Assembly (NCBI GenBank): GCA_947501615.1
Contig: CANMWK010000001.1
Coordinates: 521,562 to 585,561, forward strand
DNA: 64,000 nt
Direction of reading: 5' to 3'
Origin: an uncultured Tenacibaculum sp.
Lineage (GTDB): Bacteria; Bacteroidota; Bacteroidia; Flavobacteriales; Flavobacteriaceae
The translations under genes were made by a program, and so were the position numbers. The notes beneath the pieces are model-generated. The model was not told where the DNA came from. It saw only the letters and a program-made list of their open reading frames with translations, and did no database searches. This document shows, in pieces, positions 43,926 to 52,911 of this stretch (position 1 is the first letter of the stretch; every line of letters starts with the position of its first letter).

Positions 43926-44533
43926 AACGTAAATTCTGGTCTAGATAGTAAATCAACTACATCTTCGTCTCCTGGAATTATATTCCAAACTTTAATACCT
44001 AATGTATTTGCTGCATCTGTATTTTCTTTCGTATCGTCGATAAAGAAGGTTTCTTCAGGAACTAAATTATTTTCATCTAAAACAAACTGGTAAATATTTG
44101 TATTCGGTTTTCTTAAATTAATTTCATGCGATAAATAAAATTGTTCATAACACGATTTGAATTCATTATACAAAGCATCTCCCCAATTATCTTGAATCCA
44201 TGAAATATGTAAATCATTCGTATTACTTAATAAAAATAACCTGTATTTATTTGATGCCGCTAACTCTTTTAAGAACCTTAATCTGTGTAATGGAAAATCT
44301 AACAATATAGCATTCCAAGCATCGACAAGTGCATCTTTTTCTATTTTAAATTCTTCATGAAAGTAATTGACAAACTCTTGAGTTGTAATTAAACCCATTT
44401 CGTAATCGAAATATACGTTCATCATACTATCAGAAATCTCTGTAACGCCTAATTTGGCTAATGCAACATAAGTTGCTTGTTTATCTAAATTGATGAATAC
44501 ATCACCAAAATCGAAAATGATATTTTTAATCAT
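43922..44533 (-). CDS. HAD-superfamily hydrolase
   Basis: 203 residues. HAD motif I is FDFGDVFINLD (the first Asp nucleophile near residue 8), a helical cap follows (20-85), motif II is LFLLSNTND, motif III a Lys in HEINLRKPN, and motif IV FFIDDTKENTDAA. This is the small cap of the YihX/haloacid dehalogenase-like group of sugar-phosphate or nucleotide phosphatases. It lies inside the ribD operon, so a role as the flavin pathway phosphatase is an attractive but unproven idea. Confidence 0.88.
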   Translation of the reverse strand: MIKNIIFDFGDVFINLDKQATYVALAKLGVTEISDSMMNVYFDYEMGLITTQEFVNYFHEEFKIEKDALVDAWNAILLDFPLHRLRFLKELAASNKYRLFLLSNTNDLHISWIQDNWGDALYNEFKSCYEQFYLSHEINLRKPNTNIYQFVLDENNLVPEETFFIDDTKENTDAANTLGIKVWNIIPGDEDVVDLLSRPEFTL

Positions 44534-45563
44534 TAAAAAAGTATCTTAATGTGTTATTTTTAATTTTTTCTTCTGAATGGACTTTTGCTTTTAAAATGGG
44601 AGCTTCTATACCATTATCAAAAGAAGCTGAACCAGAAAAGACTCTAGCTTCATCCCATAAGTTTTCATCTATGAATGTTTGTAATGTTTGCGTTCCTCCT
44701 TCTATAATAATTGATTGAATTCTATGCTGATGTAAAATATTACAAATTTGAGAAGCTATATGTTTTGAAAAGTCTATTTTTTCAAAGAAAATTTCATTTG
44801 TTGAAGCTTTTTCTTCCTCCGTTATAACGATAGTTTTTGTAGTACCATCAAAAACATCAAGTGTAGTAGATAACCTTAGTGTTCTATCCAAAATAACTCT
44901 TACAGGATTAATTCCTGTCCAACTACGAATAGTTAGTTTAGGATTATCTGCTGTAACCGTATTCGTTCCTACTAAAATCGCATGTTCTTCACTACGCCAT
45001 TTGTGTACTAACTGTTTTGCATATGCATTTGAAATCCAAATTGGCTCTTGAAGTTCTTTTTCTTTTGGTGCAATAAAACCACGATCTGTTTGTGCCCATT
45101 TAAGAATTACATAAGGTCTTTGTTTATTTTGTACCGTAAAAAAACGTTTATGATGTTTCTTACATTCTTCTTCTAAAACACCAACATAAACATTACAACC
45201 AGCCTTTTTTAATCGTTTAATTCCTTCACCTGCAACTAAATCATTCGTGTCTACAGTTCCAATAACAACATTAGGTATTTGTTTTCGAACAATTAAATCT
45301 GCACAAGGTGGTGTTTTACCATGATGCGAACAAGGTTCTAAGGTTACATACATTGTTGCATGCTGTAATAAAGATTCATCCTGAACAGATGCAACGGCAA
45401 TTACTTCAGCATGAGGTCCACCATAAGGAGTTGTATAACCTTCACCTATAATTTTTCCTTCATAAACAATTACAGCTCCTACAGAAGGATTGGGTCTTGT
45501 AGTACCTATGCCATTTTTAGCTAATTCAAGACATCTGGCCATGTATTTTTCATCTATCAACAC
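44526..45563 (-). CDS. ribD: Bifunctional riboflavin biosynthesis deaminase/reductase
   Basis: 345 residues: an N-terminal cytidine-deaminase-like domain with His51-Ala-Glu53 and Cys78/Cys87 in EPCSHHGKTPPC, and a C-terminal dihydrofolate-reductase-like domain from about 145 (RPYVILKWAQTDRGFI) with VGTNTVTADNPKL. Together they convert the GTP-cyclohydrolase II product to the ribitylamino pyrimidine. The C-terminus is somewhat short for the family but not broken. It overlaps the HAD gene by 8 bp. Confidence 0.93.
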   Translation of the reverse strand: MLIDEKYMARCLELAKNGIGTTRPNPSVGAVIVYEGKIIGEGYTTPYGGPHAEVIAVASVQDESLLQHATMYVTLEPCSHHGKTPPCADLIVRKQIPNVVIGTVDTNDLVAGEGIKRLKKAGCNVYVGVLEEECKKHHKRFFTVQNKQRPYVILKWAQTDRGFIAPKEKELQEPIWISNAYAKQLVHKWRSEEHAILVGTNTVTADNPKLTIRSWTGINPVRVILDRTLRLSTTLDVFDGTTKTIVITEEEKASTNEIFFEKIDFSKHIASQICNILHQHRIQSIIIEGGTQTLQTFIDENLWDEARVFSGSASFDNGIEAPILKAKVHSEEKIKNNTLRYFFND

Positions 45564-45568
45564 GATGC

Positions 45569-46033
45569 CTAAAATTTTATTTTTATTTCTTTCGTTTTAT
45601 CTACAGTATATGTATTGGAAAATCCTAATACTTTATATTTTATATCTCCTTTAAACTGAACTTTTAAATTATTATTAATTAAAGAATTAAGTAATCCTCC
45701 TAAAATATTTCCTTTTTTATCCTCAAAGATTTTTTTTGCCGGAATAGCTACATTAAGAGGTATAGAAAATTCTTTATTTGCGGGTACCTTAAATTCTTCA
45801 GAAGAAACCTGAGCCATTTCTTCACCATTAACAATTACTTTTATTTCATCTGTAGCTAGCTTACCTCCAATATCGTTTTCATTCTTAAAATAAGCTTTAG
45901 CTTGTAGTTTTACAGTATCAGATACTAACGATAAGAACTTAATATCATCAATTTTTATAAAAGTTGGTTTCTTTTTTACAGAACAATTCATCAAAAAGAA
46001 GCATATGCCAATAAAATAAATTAAATTCTTCAT
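45569..46033 (-). CDS. LEA14-type lipoprotein, unknown role
   Basis: 154 residues from ATG 46033, chosen because it opens a lipoprotein signal (YFIGICFFLMNCSVKKK) and a TACTTTTG promoter box (46058-46065) lies 25 bp upstream; a longer frame would run over it. The mature part has immunoglobulin-like alternating strands (VKLQAKAYFKNENDIGGKL, EFSIPLNVAIPAKKIF, KVQFKGDIKYKVLGF), typical of LEA type 2/WHy-like domains. It is divergent from prmC and 5 bp upstream of ribD. Confidence 0.78.
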   Translation of the reverse strand: MKNLIYFIGICFFLMNCSVKKKPTFIKIDDIKFLSLVSDTVKLQAKAYFKNENDIGGKLATDEIKVIVNGEEMAQVSSEEFKVPANKEFSIPLNVAIPAKKIFEDKKGNILGGLLNSLINNNLKVQFKGDIKYKVLGFSNTYTVDKTKEIKIKF

Positions 46034-46083
46034 TTGTTTTGTATAAATTTGATGTATCAAAAGTACCAATTTACCTTGAATAT

Positions 46084-46929
46084 ATGAAGCTAAACAAGTT
46101 CAGAACTTTTTTTACTAAAGAACTAACGTTTTTATATCCTAAAAAAGAAATAGATGCCTTTTTTTTTAGAATCATTGAAGATCAGTTACAGCTAACAACG
46201 ACAGATCTTTTTACACAGGAAGATTACGAATTGAGTACTGATATGCATACTAAATTCTCTTTTTTTATTGATCGCTTAAAAAAAGAAGAACCTATTCAAT
46301 ATATTTTAGGATCTACTGAGTTTTATGGTTACACTTTTGAAGTAAATCCTAATGTATTAATTCCAAGGCCTGAAACTGAAGAATTAGTAACATGGATTAA
46401 AGAGTCTTTACCTGTAGATAGTACTGCTAGTATATTAGACATTGGTACAGGATCGGGTTGCATTCCTGTAACGTTGAAGAAAGAAATTCCTTCTGCAGAA
46501 GTGTTTGCTTTGGATATTTCTGACAAAGCGATTGAAACTGCGACGATAAATGCAAAAAAAAACAATGCTGATGTTTCTTTTCTACAACACGATATTCTTT
46601 CTGAAAAAGAATTAGAAAACACCTTCGATATTATTGTTTCTAATCCTCCCTATGTTAGAAATTTAGAAAAAAAAGAAATAAAAGCGAACGTATTAAATAA
46701 TGAACCACATTTAGCGTTATTTGTATCGGATGATAATCCTTTGATTTTTTACAAAAGAATTGCCGATATTGCCAAAAAGAATTTAAATTCTAACGGTTTC
46801 CTTTTTTTTGAAATCAATCAATATTTGGGAAATGAAACTAAAGAAATGTTAATACAAAAAGGCTTTACATCTGTATTAGTTAAACAAGATTTGTTTGGTA
46901 ATGATAGAATGATTAAAGCTAATCTTTAA
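46084..46929 (+). CDS. prmC: Release-factor glutamine methyltransferase
   Basis: 281 residues from ATG 46084. It methylates the GGQ glutamine of peptide-chain release factors. Seen: PIQYILGSTEFYG near residue 70, LIPRPETEELV, motif I ILDIGTGSGCIPV, DISDKAIETA, and the catalytic NPPY in IIVSNPPYVRN (about 187-190). It is divergent from the lipoprotein gene, with only about 50 bp shared by both promoters, and 8 bp upstream of the pentapeptide-repeat gene, so that gene is co-transcribed. Confidence 0.93.
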   Translation: MKLNKFRTFFTKELTFLYPKKEIDAFFFRIIEDQLQLTTTDLFTQEDYELSTDMHTKFSFFIDRLKKEEPIQYILGSTEFYGYTFEVNPNVLIPRPETEELVTWIKESLPVDSTASILDIGTGSGCIPVTLKKEIPSAEVFALDISDKAIETATINAKKNNADVSFLQHDILSEKELENTFDIIVSNPPYVRNLEKKEIKANVLNNEPHLALFVSDDNPLIFYKRIADIAKKNLNSNGFLFFEINQYLGNETKEMLIQKGFTSVLVKQDLFGNDRMIKANL

Positions 46930-46936
46930 AATATAT

Positions 46937-47887
46937 ATGATGGAAGATAATCTCCAAAATGAATTAGAAAAACTACAACAAGAGAATGATGCTTTACGTT
47001 CAAAAATAGATGAAGCAAACTCTAAAGCAAGACGAAAACAAGAACGTACCAAAAAAACACTAAGTTGGACATGGAAGTTATTTACAGGTGCTTCTTTGAA
47101 TAAAAACTTTAATAATTGGTTTGTTGAATTTCATTCAGAAAAAAAGGTGTCTCCAGATACTTCAGCTAATTTACTTACAGCGTTAGTACAACGATTTGTC
47201 CGCGTACGTTTGTTAAGTGTTATTTTACTATTATTTTCTATTTTCCCTTCTTTAGTTTCTCTATATATCTTAGTAAAACAAAATGATTTAATCAGAACTC
47301 AAAACGCTTTAGTAGAAGGTACACGAAAAAGTTCTTACAGTTTTCAGTTAGAAGGTATTTATGATGCTATAAGTAGAAATAAAGGTATTGTAACAAGAAA
47401 TATAAAATCAAGAATAATATCGTTATCACATAGTTTGACTCCTTATAAAATTTTAGAAGAAGATGGTAAATTATCTGAGAGAACCTATAGTTCTGAACGA
47501 ACTCAGCTATTATTATTCCTAGTTAATTCAGGGATTAGCAATTCTAAATTAGATGAAATTTACGCTGCTTCTGATTTTTCACATTGTTATTTCAAAAATA
47601 CAAACTTAACAGGTGCTTATCTTTCTGGAATAAACTTGTCTAATTCAAATTTTGAAAATGCTGAATTACAAGGGGCTCGATTAAGCGGAGCAAATTTAAC
47701 AGGATCTAATATGAGAAATGTTCAATTTTCTAATGGATGGGCTAAAAACACTATTTTTATTGATACAGATTTAACAAATGCTAAAATTACTAAAGCTAAA
47801 GATCTAACAGGAGCTGATTTTACTGATGCTAGAGTAAAAAATACGAATTTTGATTTATCTGAGCTCAAAAAAGTTCGAGGTTTATAA
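46937..47887 (+). CDS. Membrane-anchored pentapeptide-repeat protein
   Basis: 316 residues. An N-terminal coiled coil (ELEKLQQENDALRSKIDEAN) is followed by a basic segment, one transmembrane helix (RLLSVILLLFSIFPSLVSLY, about 90-112), a helical region, and a C-terminal pentapeptide-repeat beta-helix (about 215-310; NLTGAYLSGINLSNSNFENA, GADFTDARVKNTNF). About a dozen A(N/D)LxX units are seen. Such folds are protein-protein or DNA-mimic surfaces. It is 8 bp downstream of prmC but has no evident link to translation. The function is unknown. Confidence 0.8.
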   Translation: MMEDNLQNELEKLQQENDALRSKIDEANSKARRKQERTKKTLSWTWKLFTGASLNKNFNNWFVEFHSEKKVSPDTSANLLTALVQRFVRVRLLSVILLLFSIFPSLVSLYILVKQNDLIRTQNALVEGTRKSSYSFQLEGIYDAISRNKGIVTRNIKSRIISLSHSLTPYKILEEDGKLSERTYSSERTQLLLFLVNSGISNSKLDEIYAASDFSHCYFKNTNLTGAYLSGINLSNSNFENAELQGARLSGANLTGSNMRNVQFSNGWAKNTIFIDTDLTNAKITKAKDLTGADFTDARVKNTNFDLSELKKVRGL

Positions 47888-47933
47888 TACCATTAACTAT
47901 TCAAATTGACTGGGTTAAAATCGTATAAATAAA

Positions 47934-47963
47934 AAAAAAGAGGCTTTTAAAGCCTCTTTTTAA
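47934..47963. terminator. Bidirectional terminator
   Basis: AAAAAGAGGCTTT/AAAGCCTCTTTTT hairpin between convergent genes, A tract on one side, T tract on the other. Confidence 0.8.
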
Positions 47964-47983
47964 TTCTTAAGATGTTAATTTTC

Positions 47984-48811
47984 TTAATTAAATTTATATG
48001 TGATTCCAAAATTAACTCCAAATGAAGAATATGGTGCTTCTGGTGATGGTAAACCATTTTCTCCCCATTGTAATCTTTCATTTAATAATAAACTTACATC
48101 TGCCAATGGAGTTGCTCCTAATTGTTGCGCTAAAGCTTGAGCAGAAACAGTTTCTGTTCCGGTAGGAGTAATTCTAACTGCTTGAAAATCTCCTAATTCA
48201 GAAATATCTCTGGTAACATTAATAGACATATACTCTACTTCAGCAAATAATGAAAATCTTTCAGTAATTGGAAATTTATAACCAGCAGCTCCTATGAAAC
48301 CAAGAGGAAACTTACCTCTAAAGTCAGTTGTAAAATCTGCTTTTACATCTCCAATTCCAGTTAAAGCATTAGGTAGTGTTAAATCTGTTACTGCCTCAGT
48401 TTTTCCAGCAATCTTTGTTACCATACCAGCACGAACATAAACGTTCTTTGTGATATTATAAACCCCTGATATAGAAGCTCCAAAAGCTCTACCTCTAGTT
48501 TTTAAATCTAAAATTCCTTCTACTTTTTGAAATTGTTGATCGGCTCCATAAATATAACCTACACCTACTTCGATTCCCCATTTCTCATTAAAAAAGTACC
48601 CTCCTCTTAATTGAGTTTGTAATCCTTCTCCATAACTTCCTTCAAAAGTTCCAAGGTTAACAACTCCTGTAGGAGACAATACAGAATTAGATCTAAATTC
48701 CTTCTCCCCTGCTCCGAATGCATATCCTCCACTAAACGATACATAAAATTGTGCGCTTGCTACAAAAGAGCATAAAAGTACACACAAAGTCAAAAAACTA
48801 TTTTTAATCAT
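47984..48811 (-). CDS. Outer-membrane beta-barrel protein
   Basis: 275 residues with a signal peptide (FLTLCVLLCSFVASAQ). The mature protein has repeated amphipathic strands with aromatic girdles (FYVSFSGGYAFGAG, WGIEVGVGYIYGADQQ, RAFGASISGVYNI, RFSLFAEVEYMSI) and ends SSFGVNFGITYKFN, a terminal aromatic-hydrophobic strand as in OMP_b-brl barrels of 10-12 strands. The transport or structural role is unknown. It stands alone between two terminators. Confidence 0.85.
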   Translation of the reverse strand: MIKNSFLTLCVLLCSFVASAQFYVSFSGGYAFGAGEKEFRSNSVLSPTGVVNLGTFEGSYGEGLQTQLRGGYFFNEKWGIEVGVGYIYGADQQFQKVEGILDLKTRGRAFGASISGVYNITKNVYVRAGMVTKIAGKTEAVTDLTLPNALTGIGDVKADFTTDFRGKFPLGFIGAAGYKFPITERFSLFAEVEYMSINVTRDISELGDFQAVRITPTGTETVSAQALAQQLGATPLADVSLLLNERLQWGENGLPSPEAPYSSFGVNFGITYKFN

Positions 48812-48866
48812 AAATATTTAAATGTTTGTTGCAATTAACAAGGTGCGAAATTCATAAAAATATCAG

Positions 48867-48874
48867 TATTTTTG
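48867..48874 (+). promoter_or_regulatory. -7 promoter box TATTTTTG
   Basis: Exact TAnnTTTG match that overlaps an apparent TTG start at 48872 and so supports the downstream start at 48905. Confidence 0.55.
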
Positions 48875-48904
48875 GCTATCAGAAGCCATATTTTTTTACT
48901 TTTT

Positions 48905-50086
48905 TTGAATACAACTATTTTAAGAACTGACGTACAGGATTTTATAAATTCTAATTTAAAAAGCGATATCTCCAAACTTATTTTTAAGGGGAGTCCATTT
49001 GATACAGTATCAATACAAGAGCTCGCAAATCAAATCATAGCAAAACAAAAAAGTGAAAAGAAACTTCCTACTTGGTTTCAAACTAAAAATATATATTATC
49101 CTCCAAAAATTTCAATAGAACAAACTTCTTCGGAAATTACTGCGGCTTATAAAGCTAAATTAATTGATGGAAGCGTAATTGCCGATATTTCTGGCGGTTT
49201 TGGTATTGATTCCTATTTTTTTTCAAAGTTTTTTGATCAAGTTTTTCACTGTGAAATTAATCCTGAACTTTCTAACATAGTACAGCATAATATTGAACAA
49301 TTAAAAGTGAATAATATTAAAACGATTTGCGACGATGGTATTCATTTTATTTCAAACTATTCAGAAACATTAGATTGTATTTATATTGACCCGTCAAGGA
49401 GAGATGCATCACAAAACAAAGTGTTTTTTTTAAAAGATTGTACGCCTAATGTACCCGATTCATTGGACTTATTATTCCAAAAATCAAATCAAATTTTAAT
49501 TAAAACATCACCTCTTTTAGATATTTCTTCAGCTATTAAAGAATTAAGAAATGTAAAAAAAATACATATTGTGGCACTTCACAATGAAGTAAAAGAGTTA
49601 TTATTTTTATTAGATAAAAATTATGAAGATGAAGTAGAGATCGAAACTATAAACATCAATAAACATAATAATCAAAAATTTAGTTTTAATCTGGGTAAAA
49701 ATCAAGCTGCACCTGAATACAGTTTACCGCTAAATTACTTATATGAACCTAACACAGCTATTTTTAAATCAGGTGGTTTTAATCAAATAGCTACTTTTTT
49801 TAAGTTAAATAAACTACATCAACATACTCATTTATATACATCTGATGCGTATGTTGATTTCCCAGGAAGGATTTTTAACATTATTAAAATAATACCATAT
49901 AACAAAAAAATAATTTCAAAAGAAATTCCAGAGCAAAAAGCCAATATAAGCATCCGAAACTTTCCGAAAACCGTAGCACAAATAAGAAAAGAAACTAAAA
50001 TAAAAAATGGTGGTCATCTTTATGTTTTTGCTGTTACATTAGTAGATACATCAAAAGTTTTAATCATTTGTAAGAAAACAGAATAA
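48905..50086 (+). CDS. Class I SAM methyltransferase with THUMP-like domain
   Basis: 393 residues from TTG 48905 (protein start NTTILRTDVQDFIN). A longer frame begins inside the promoter box and is rejected; no ATG fits. Seen: an N-terminal helical domain, a methyltransferase core with VIADISGGFGIDSYFF (motif I, about 95-110) and DCIYIDPSRRDA (motif IV, about 160-171), and a C-terminal part resembling the THUMP-like domain of Bacteroidota proteins of this class. Predicted RNA or protein methylation; target unknown. The UUG start is itself uncertain. Confidence 0.8.
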   Translation: MNTTILRTDVQDFINSNLKSDISKLIFKGSPFDTVSIQELANQIIAKQKSEKKLPTWFQTKNIYYPPKISIEQTSSEITAAYKAKLIDGSVIADISGGFGIDSYFFSKFFDQVFHCEINPELSNIVQHNIEQLKVNNIKTICDDGIHFISNYSETLDCIYIDPSRRDASQNKVFFLKDCTPNVPDSLDLLFQKSNQILIKTSPLLDISSAIKELRNVKKIHIVALHNEVKELLFLLDKNYEDEVEIETININKHNNQKFSFNLGKNQAAPEYSLPLNYLYEPNTAIFKSGGFNQIATFFKLNKLHQHTHLYTSDAYVDFPGRIFNIIKIIPYNKKIISKEIPEQKANISIRNFPKTVAQIRKETKIKNGGHLYVFAVTLVDTSKVLIICKKTE

Positions 50087-50242
50087 AGCCATCTTTGGAC
50101 AGGTTTAAGGTTATTCTACTTCCATAGAAATATGGATATTTTCAGTATTAGAATAGTACAAATTGTAACTACTTAAACAAGAGTTTACATATATCTTAAA
50201 AAGATTTGTATTTTAGCTTTCAATAATCAATACCTGAACTCA

Positions 50243-50869
50243 ATGCCTTTTTTAAACGATCAAGAACTAGAAGACTTACAGCAAGAGATAAAAGACTTAC
50301 ATTCTAAAAATGAAGATTTAGAAAATGAATTGAATGAAAAAGTTGAAGAAATTGCTGATATTAAAAGTGTCTCAAGAAATAGAAATATCATCTTAAGTTT
50401 TATCGCTGGAATTAGCATAGCATTAGCTTACTTTGCTTATCAAGGTAAATTTGGCGGTCCTGCTTCTAAAACATCAGCCTTGAATCAAGAACAGATTGAT
50501 AGAATTATAGATAGTGTTCAAACAGCAAACTCAGATAATTACCAAGACGAATCTTACGAAGATGACTATGATGGTGAAAATGAATCTTCTGGAAATGGAA
50601 AAATATCATCTATTAAGGATGGAATTAAAGGAAAAACTATTTATTCTGTTCAAATTGGTGCTTTTACAGAGAAGCGATACCCATTATTATCAAAAACTAT
50701 AGCAGGAAATTTATCTAATGATGACTACATCAGATATTCTTTAGGTTTATTTGAAACCCTAAAGGAAGCTCAAAACTTCAGAAAACAATTATTAAAATAC
50801 GGATTTGAAGATGCTTTCGTTGCATCATATTTAAATGGTAGACGACAACAAATTCATAAACCTTACTAA
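50243..50869 (+). CDS. SPOR-domain membrane protein
   Basis: 208 residues: an N-terminal coiled coil (LEDLQQEIKDLHSKNEDLEN), one transmembrane helix (NIILSFIAGISIALAYFAYQ, about 47-66), an acidic Ser/Gly linker (DESYEDDYDGENESSGNGK), and a C-terminal SPOR domain (about 130-195; SVQIGAFTEKRYPLL, YIRYSLGLFETLKEAQNFR). SPOR domains bind septal denuded peptidoglycan, so a role at the division site is likely. The barrel gene follows after 5 bp. Confidence 0.87.
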   Translation: MPFLNDQELEDLQQEIKDLHSKNEDLENELNEKVEEIADIKSVSRNRNIILSFIAGISIALAYFAYQGKFGGPASKTSALNQEQIDRIIDSVQTANSDNYQDESYEDDYDGENESSGNGKISSIKDGIKGKTIYSVQIGAFTEKRYPLLSKTIAGNLSNDDYIRYSLGLFETLKEAQNFRKQLLKYGFEDAFVASYLNGRRQQIHKPY

Positions 50870-50874
50870 AAACA

Positions 50875-52413
50875 ATGACAAAAAGCTTTTTACGAGCGCT
50901 AGTGCTAATTACTGCACTAAGCGTTCATTTTTTTTATGCACAAGAAAAAGAAATACCGAATCTTAAAACTCAACTAGGTTTTGCTCAACTAGATTTTCTT
51001 AGTATTGATATGCCTGATGTAAATGAACCTAATATGGACTTTACTGGGATACATTACAATTTAAAACTCAACGATTGGTCTTATGCTGGTTTAGGTTTTT
51101 ATGGTGCTGTTGGTGGTGAAAGAGGTGGTTTTTTTACATTAGGAGTTAACGCTGGAATTAATTATAAATTTTATAATAACTTTTTTATCGATACTGGTAT
51201 TCACTTTGGCGGTGGTGGCGGTGCTGCTGCCCCTGACGGAGGTGGTGCATTTATTTTACCTCACGTTAACCTAGGATACGATTTTAAACATTTCTCTATT
51301 TCTTCTGGCTGGAGTTATGTTGATTTCTTTGATGGAGGTACAATTAATAGTCATCAATATTATGCTGCGCTCCAAATACCTTTACATTTTAATTATTCAG
51401 ATTTTAAAAATAAAGAGCGTAAATACACATTAGACAATTTAATAGATAGTGATTGGAATACTGCCTCTAATAGAATTTCTTTAATGGTACATTTGAATAA
51501 TTTAGCAGTTAAGGGAGACTCACAATTTACAGGTGGTCAGTCTATAGATGGACGAACTATTCGTCTTGCTGGTTTTGAGTTCATTTCTTTTCTGAATAAA
51601 AATTGGTTATTCTTCGTTAGAGCAGATGGTGCATTTCATGGAATACCTGCTGGTTATATGGATATATTTCTTGGAGGTGGATATCATTTTTCTATGAATA
51701 AAAATAGAACTAACATTCAAGCTAAGTTTGGAATTGGAGCTGGTGGTGGTGGCGGTGTTGATACCAAAGGCGGATTTTTAATTTACCCAGATATATCTTT
51801 AGAGCAAAAGTTATTTGATAATTTTTATGCTACAATAAATAAAGGTTTTTTAATGAGTCCTGATGCCCATTTTCTGACTTCTACTCTAGGTTTTGGTTTG
51901 AAATATTATGTAGATAAAGAAGGAACTACTTCTGATTTTACAACTCCTGATACATTTAAATTCAAAGGAATACAAACAATTGTTAAACATGATTGGTATT
52001 TAGATGCAAGTAGAAATGGTGGTTTTGATTTAGATATGCATCAAATATCATTACAAGTTAATGTGTTCCTAAATAAATATCTTTATGCAGCTGGTCAAAC
52101 TTCATTTGCCAACTTTGGAGATGCTGGTGCGTATGCGGAAGGGATTGTTGGTATGGGAGCTGAATCAAGGCGTTACTTTAAAAATACGACAAGTATTTTT
52201 GGACAAGTACTTGTAGGAGCTGCTGGTGGTGGTGGAATAAGTACTGGACAAGGATTAATTATAAAGCCTAGTCTAGGTGTTGATGTTAAACTACTTGATA
52301 ACTTAAGTTTTAGAAGTGGAATTGGATATGTAAAAGCCAGAGGTGGACAATTAAGTAGTGTTTTTGCTAACTTTGGTATCAATTATAATATTTCTATGTT
52401 AACAGGTAGATAA
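50875..52413 (+). CDS. Secreted glycine-rich beta-strand protein with three modules
   Basis: 512 residues, signal peptide about 1-22 (FYAQ-EKE). The mature protein has barrel-like strands in three repeated modules, each containing a glycine cluster: FGGGGGAAAPDGGG near 111-124, GIGAGGGGGVDTKGG near 290, and GAAGGGGISTGQG near 452, each followed by a strand with a Pro (LPHVNLGYDF, IYPDISLEQKLF, IKPSLGVDVKLL). The family is not recognised. It is 5 bp after the SPOR gene, so an outer-membrane or envelope partner is likely (inference). Confidence 0.75.
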   Translation: MTKSFLRALVLITALSVHFFYAQEKEIPNLKTQLGFAQLDFLSIDMPDVNEPNMDFTGIHYNLKLNDWSYAGLGFYGAVGGERGGFFTLGVNAGINYKFYNNFFIDTGIHFGGGGGAAAPDGGGAFILPHVNLGYDFKHFSISSGWSYVDFFDGGTINSHQYYAALQIPLHFNYSDFKNKERKYTLDNLIDSDWNTASNRISLMVHLNNLAVKGDSQFTGGQSIDGRTIRLAGFEFISFLNKNWLFFVRADGAFHGIPAGYMDIFLGGGYHFSMNKNRTNIQAKFGIGAGGGGGVDTKGGFLIYPDISLEQKLFDNFYATINKGFLMSPDAHFLTSTLGFGLKYYVDKEGTTSDFTTPDTFKFKGIQTIVKHDWYLDASRNGGFDLDMHQISLQVNVFLNKYLYAAGQTSFANFGDAGAYAEGIVGMGAESRRYFKNTTSIFGQVLVGAAGGGGISTGQGLIIKPSLGVDVKLLDNLSFRSGIGYVKARGGQLSSVFANFGINYNISMLTGR

Positions 52414-52420
52414 TATTAAT

Positions 52421-52428
52421 TAGTTTTG
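52421..52428 (+). promoter_or_regulatory. smpB promoter box TAGTTTTG
   Basis: Exact TAnnTTTG match 26 bp before the smpB start, just after the preceding gene's stop. Confidence 0.55.
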
Positions 52429-52453
52429 TACTCTATATTATTGCTGAGGAATT

Positions 52454-52909
52454 ATGCAGAAAAAAATAAACATACAAAATAAAAAAGCTCGTTTTGAATA
52501 CGAGATATTAGATAAATACACCGCTGGTATTCAACTTACAGGTACAGAAATAAAATCTATCCGACAAAGTAAAGCTAGAATTACAGAGAGTTTTTGTGAA
52601 TTTAATGAACGTGGTGAATTATTTGTAATCAATATGTATATTGAAGAATATGCTTTTGGAAACCATTATAATCATAACCCCAAGAGTGAACGCAGATTAC
52701 TATTGAATAAACAAGAACTAAAAAAATTAGCTCGTGAGGTTGAAGCCAAAGGTAATACTGTAGTGCCACTACGCTTATTTATTAATGAAAATGGTTGGGC
52801 TAAGTTAGATATTGCATTAGCAAAAGGTAAAAAAACTCATGATAAACGAAATACTATAAAAGATCGAGATAATAAAAGAGATTTAGCTCGTTTGAAAAAG
52901 AACTATTAA
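52454..52909 (+). CDS. smpB: SsrA-binding protein
   Basis: 151 residues; binds tmRNA for trans-translation of stalled ribosomes. Seen: NKKARFEYEILDKYTAGIQL, TGTEIKSIRQSKARITESF, HNPKSERRLLLNKQELKKL, VPLRLFINENGWAKLDIA, and a basic C-terminal tail KKTHDKRNTIKDRDNKRD. It is full length and intact. The tmRNA gene is not in the window. The maf gene starts 2 bp after the stop, so both are co-transcribed. Confidence 0.96.
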   Translation: MQKKINIQNKKARFEYEILDKYTAGIQLTGTEIKSIRQSKARITESFCEFNERGELFVINMYIEEYAFGNHYNHNPKSERRLLLNKQELKKLAREVEAKGNTVVPLRLFINENGWAKLDIALAKGKKTHDKRNTIKDRDNKRDLARLKKNY

Positions 52910-52911
52910 TC

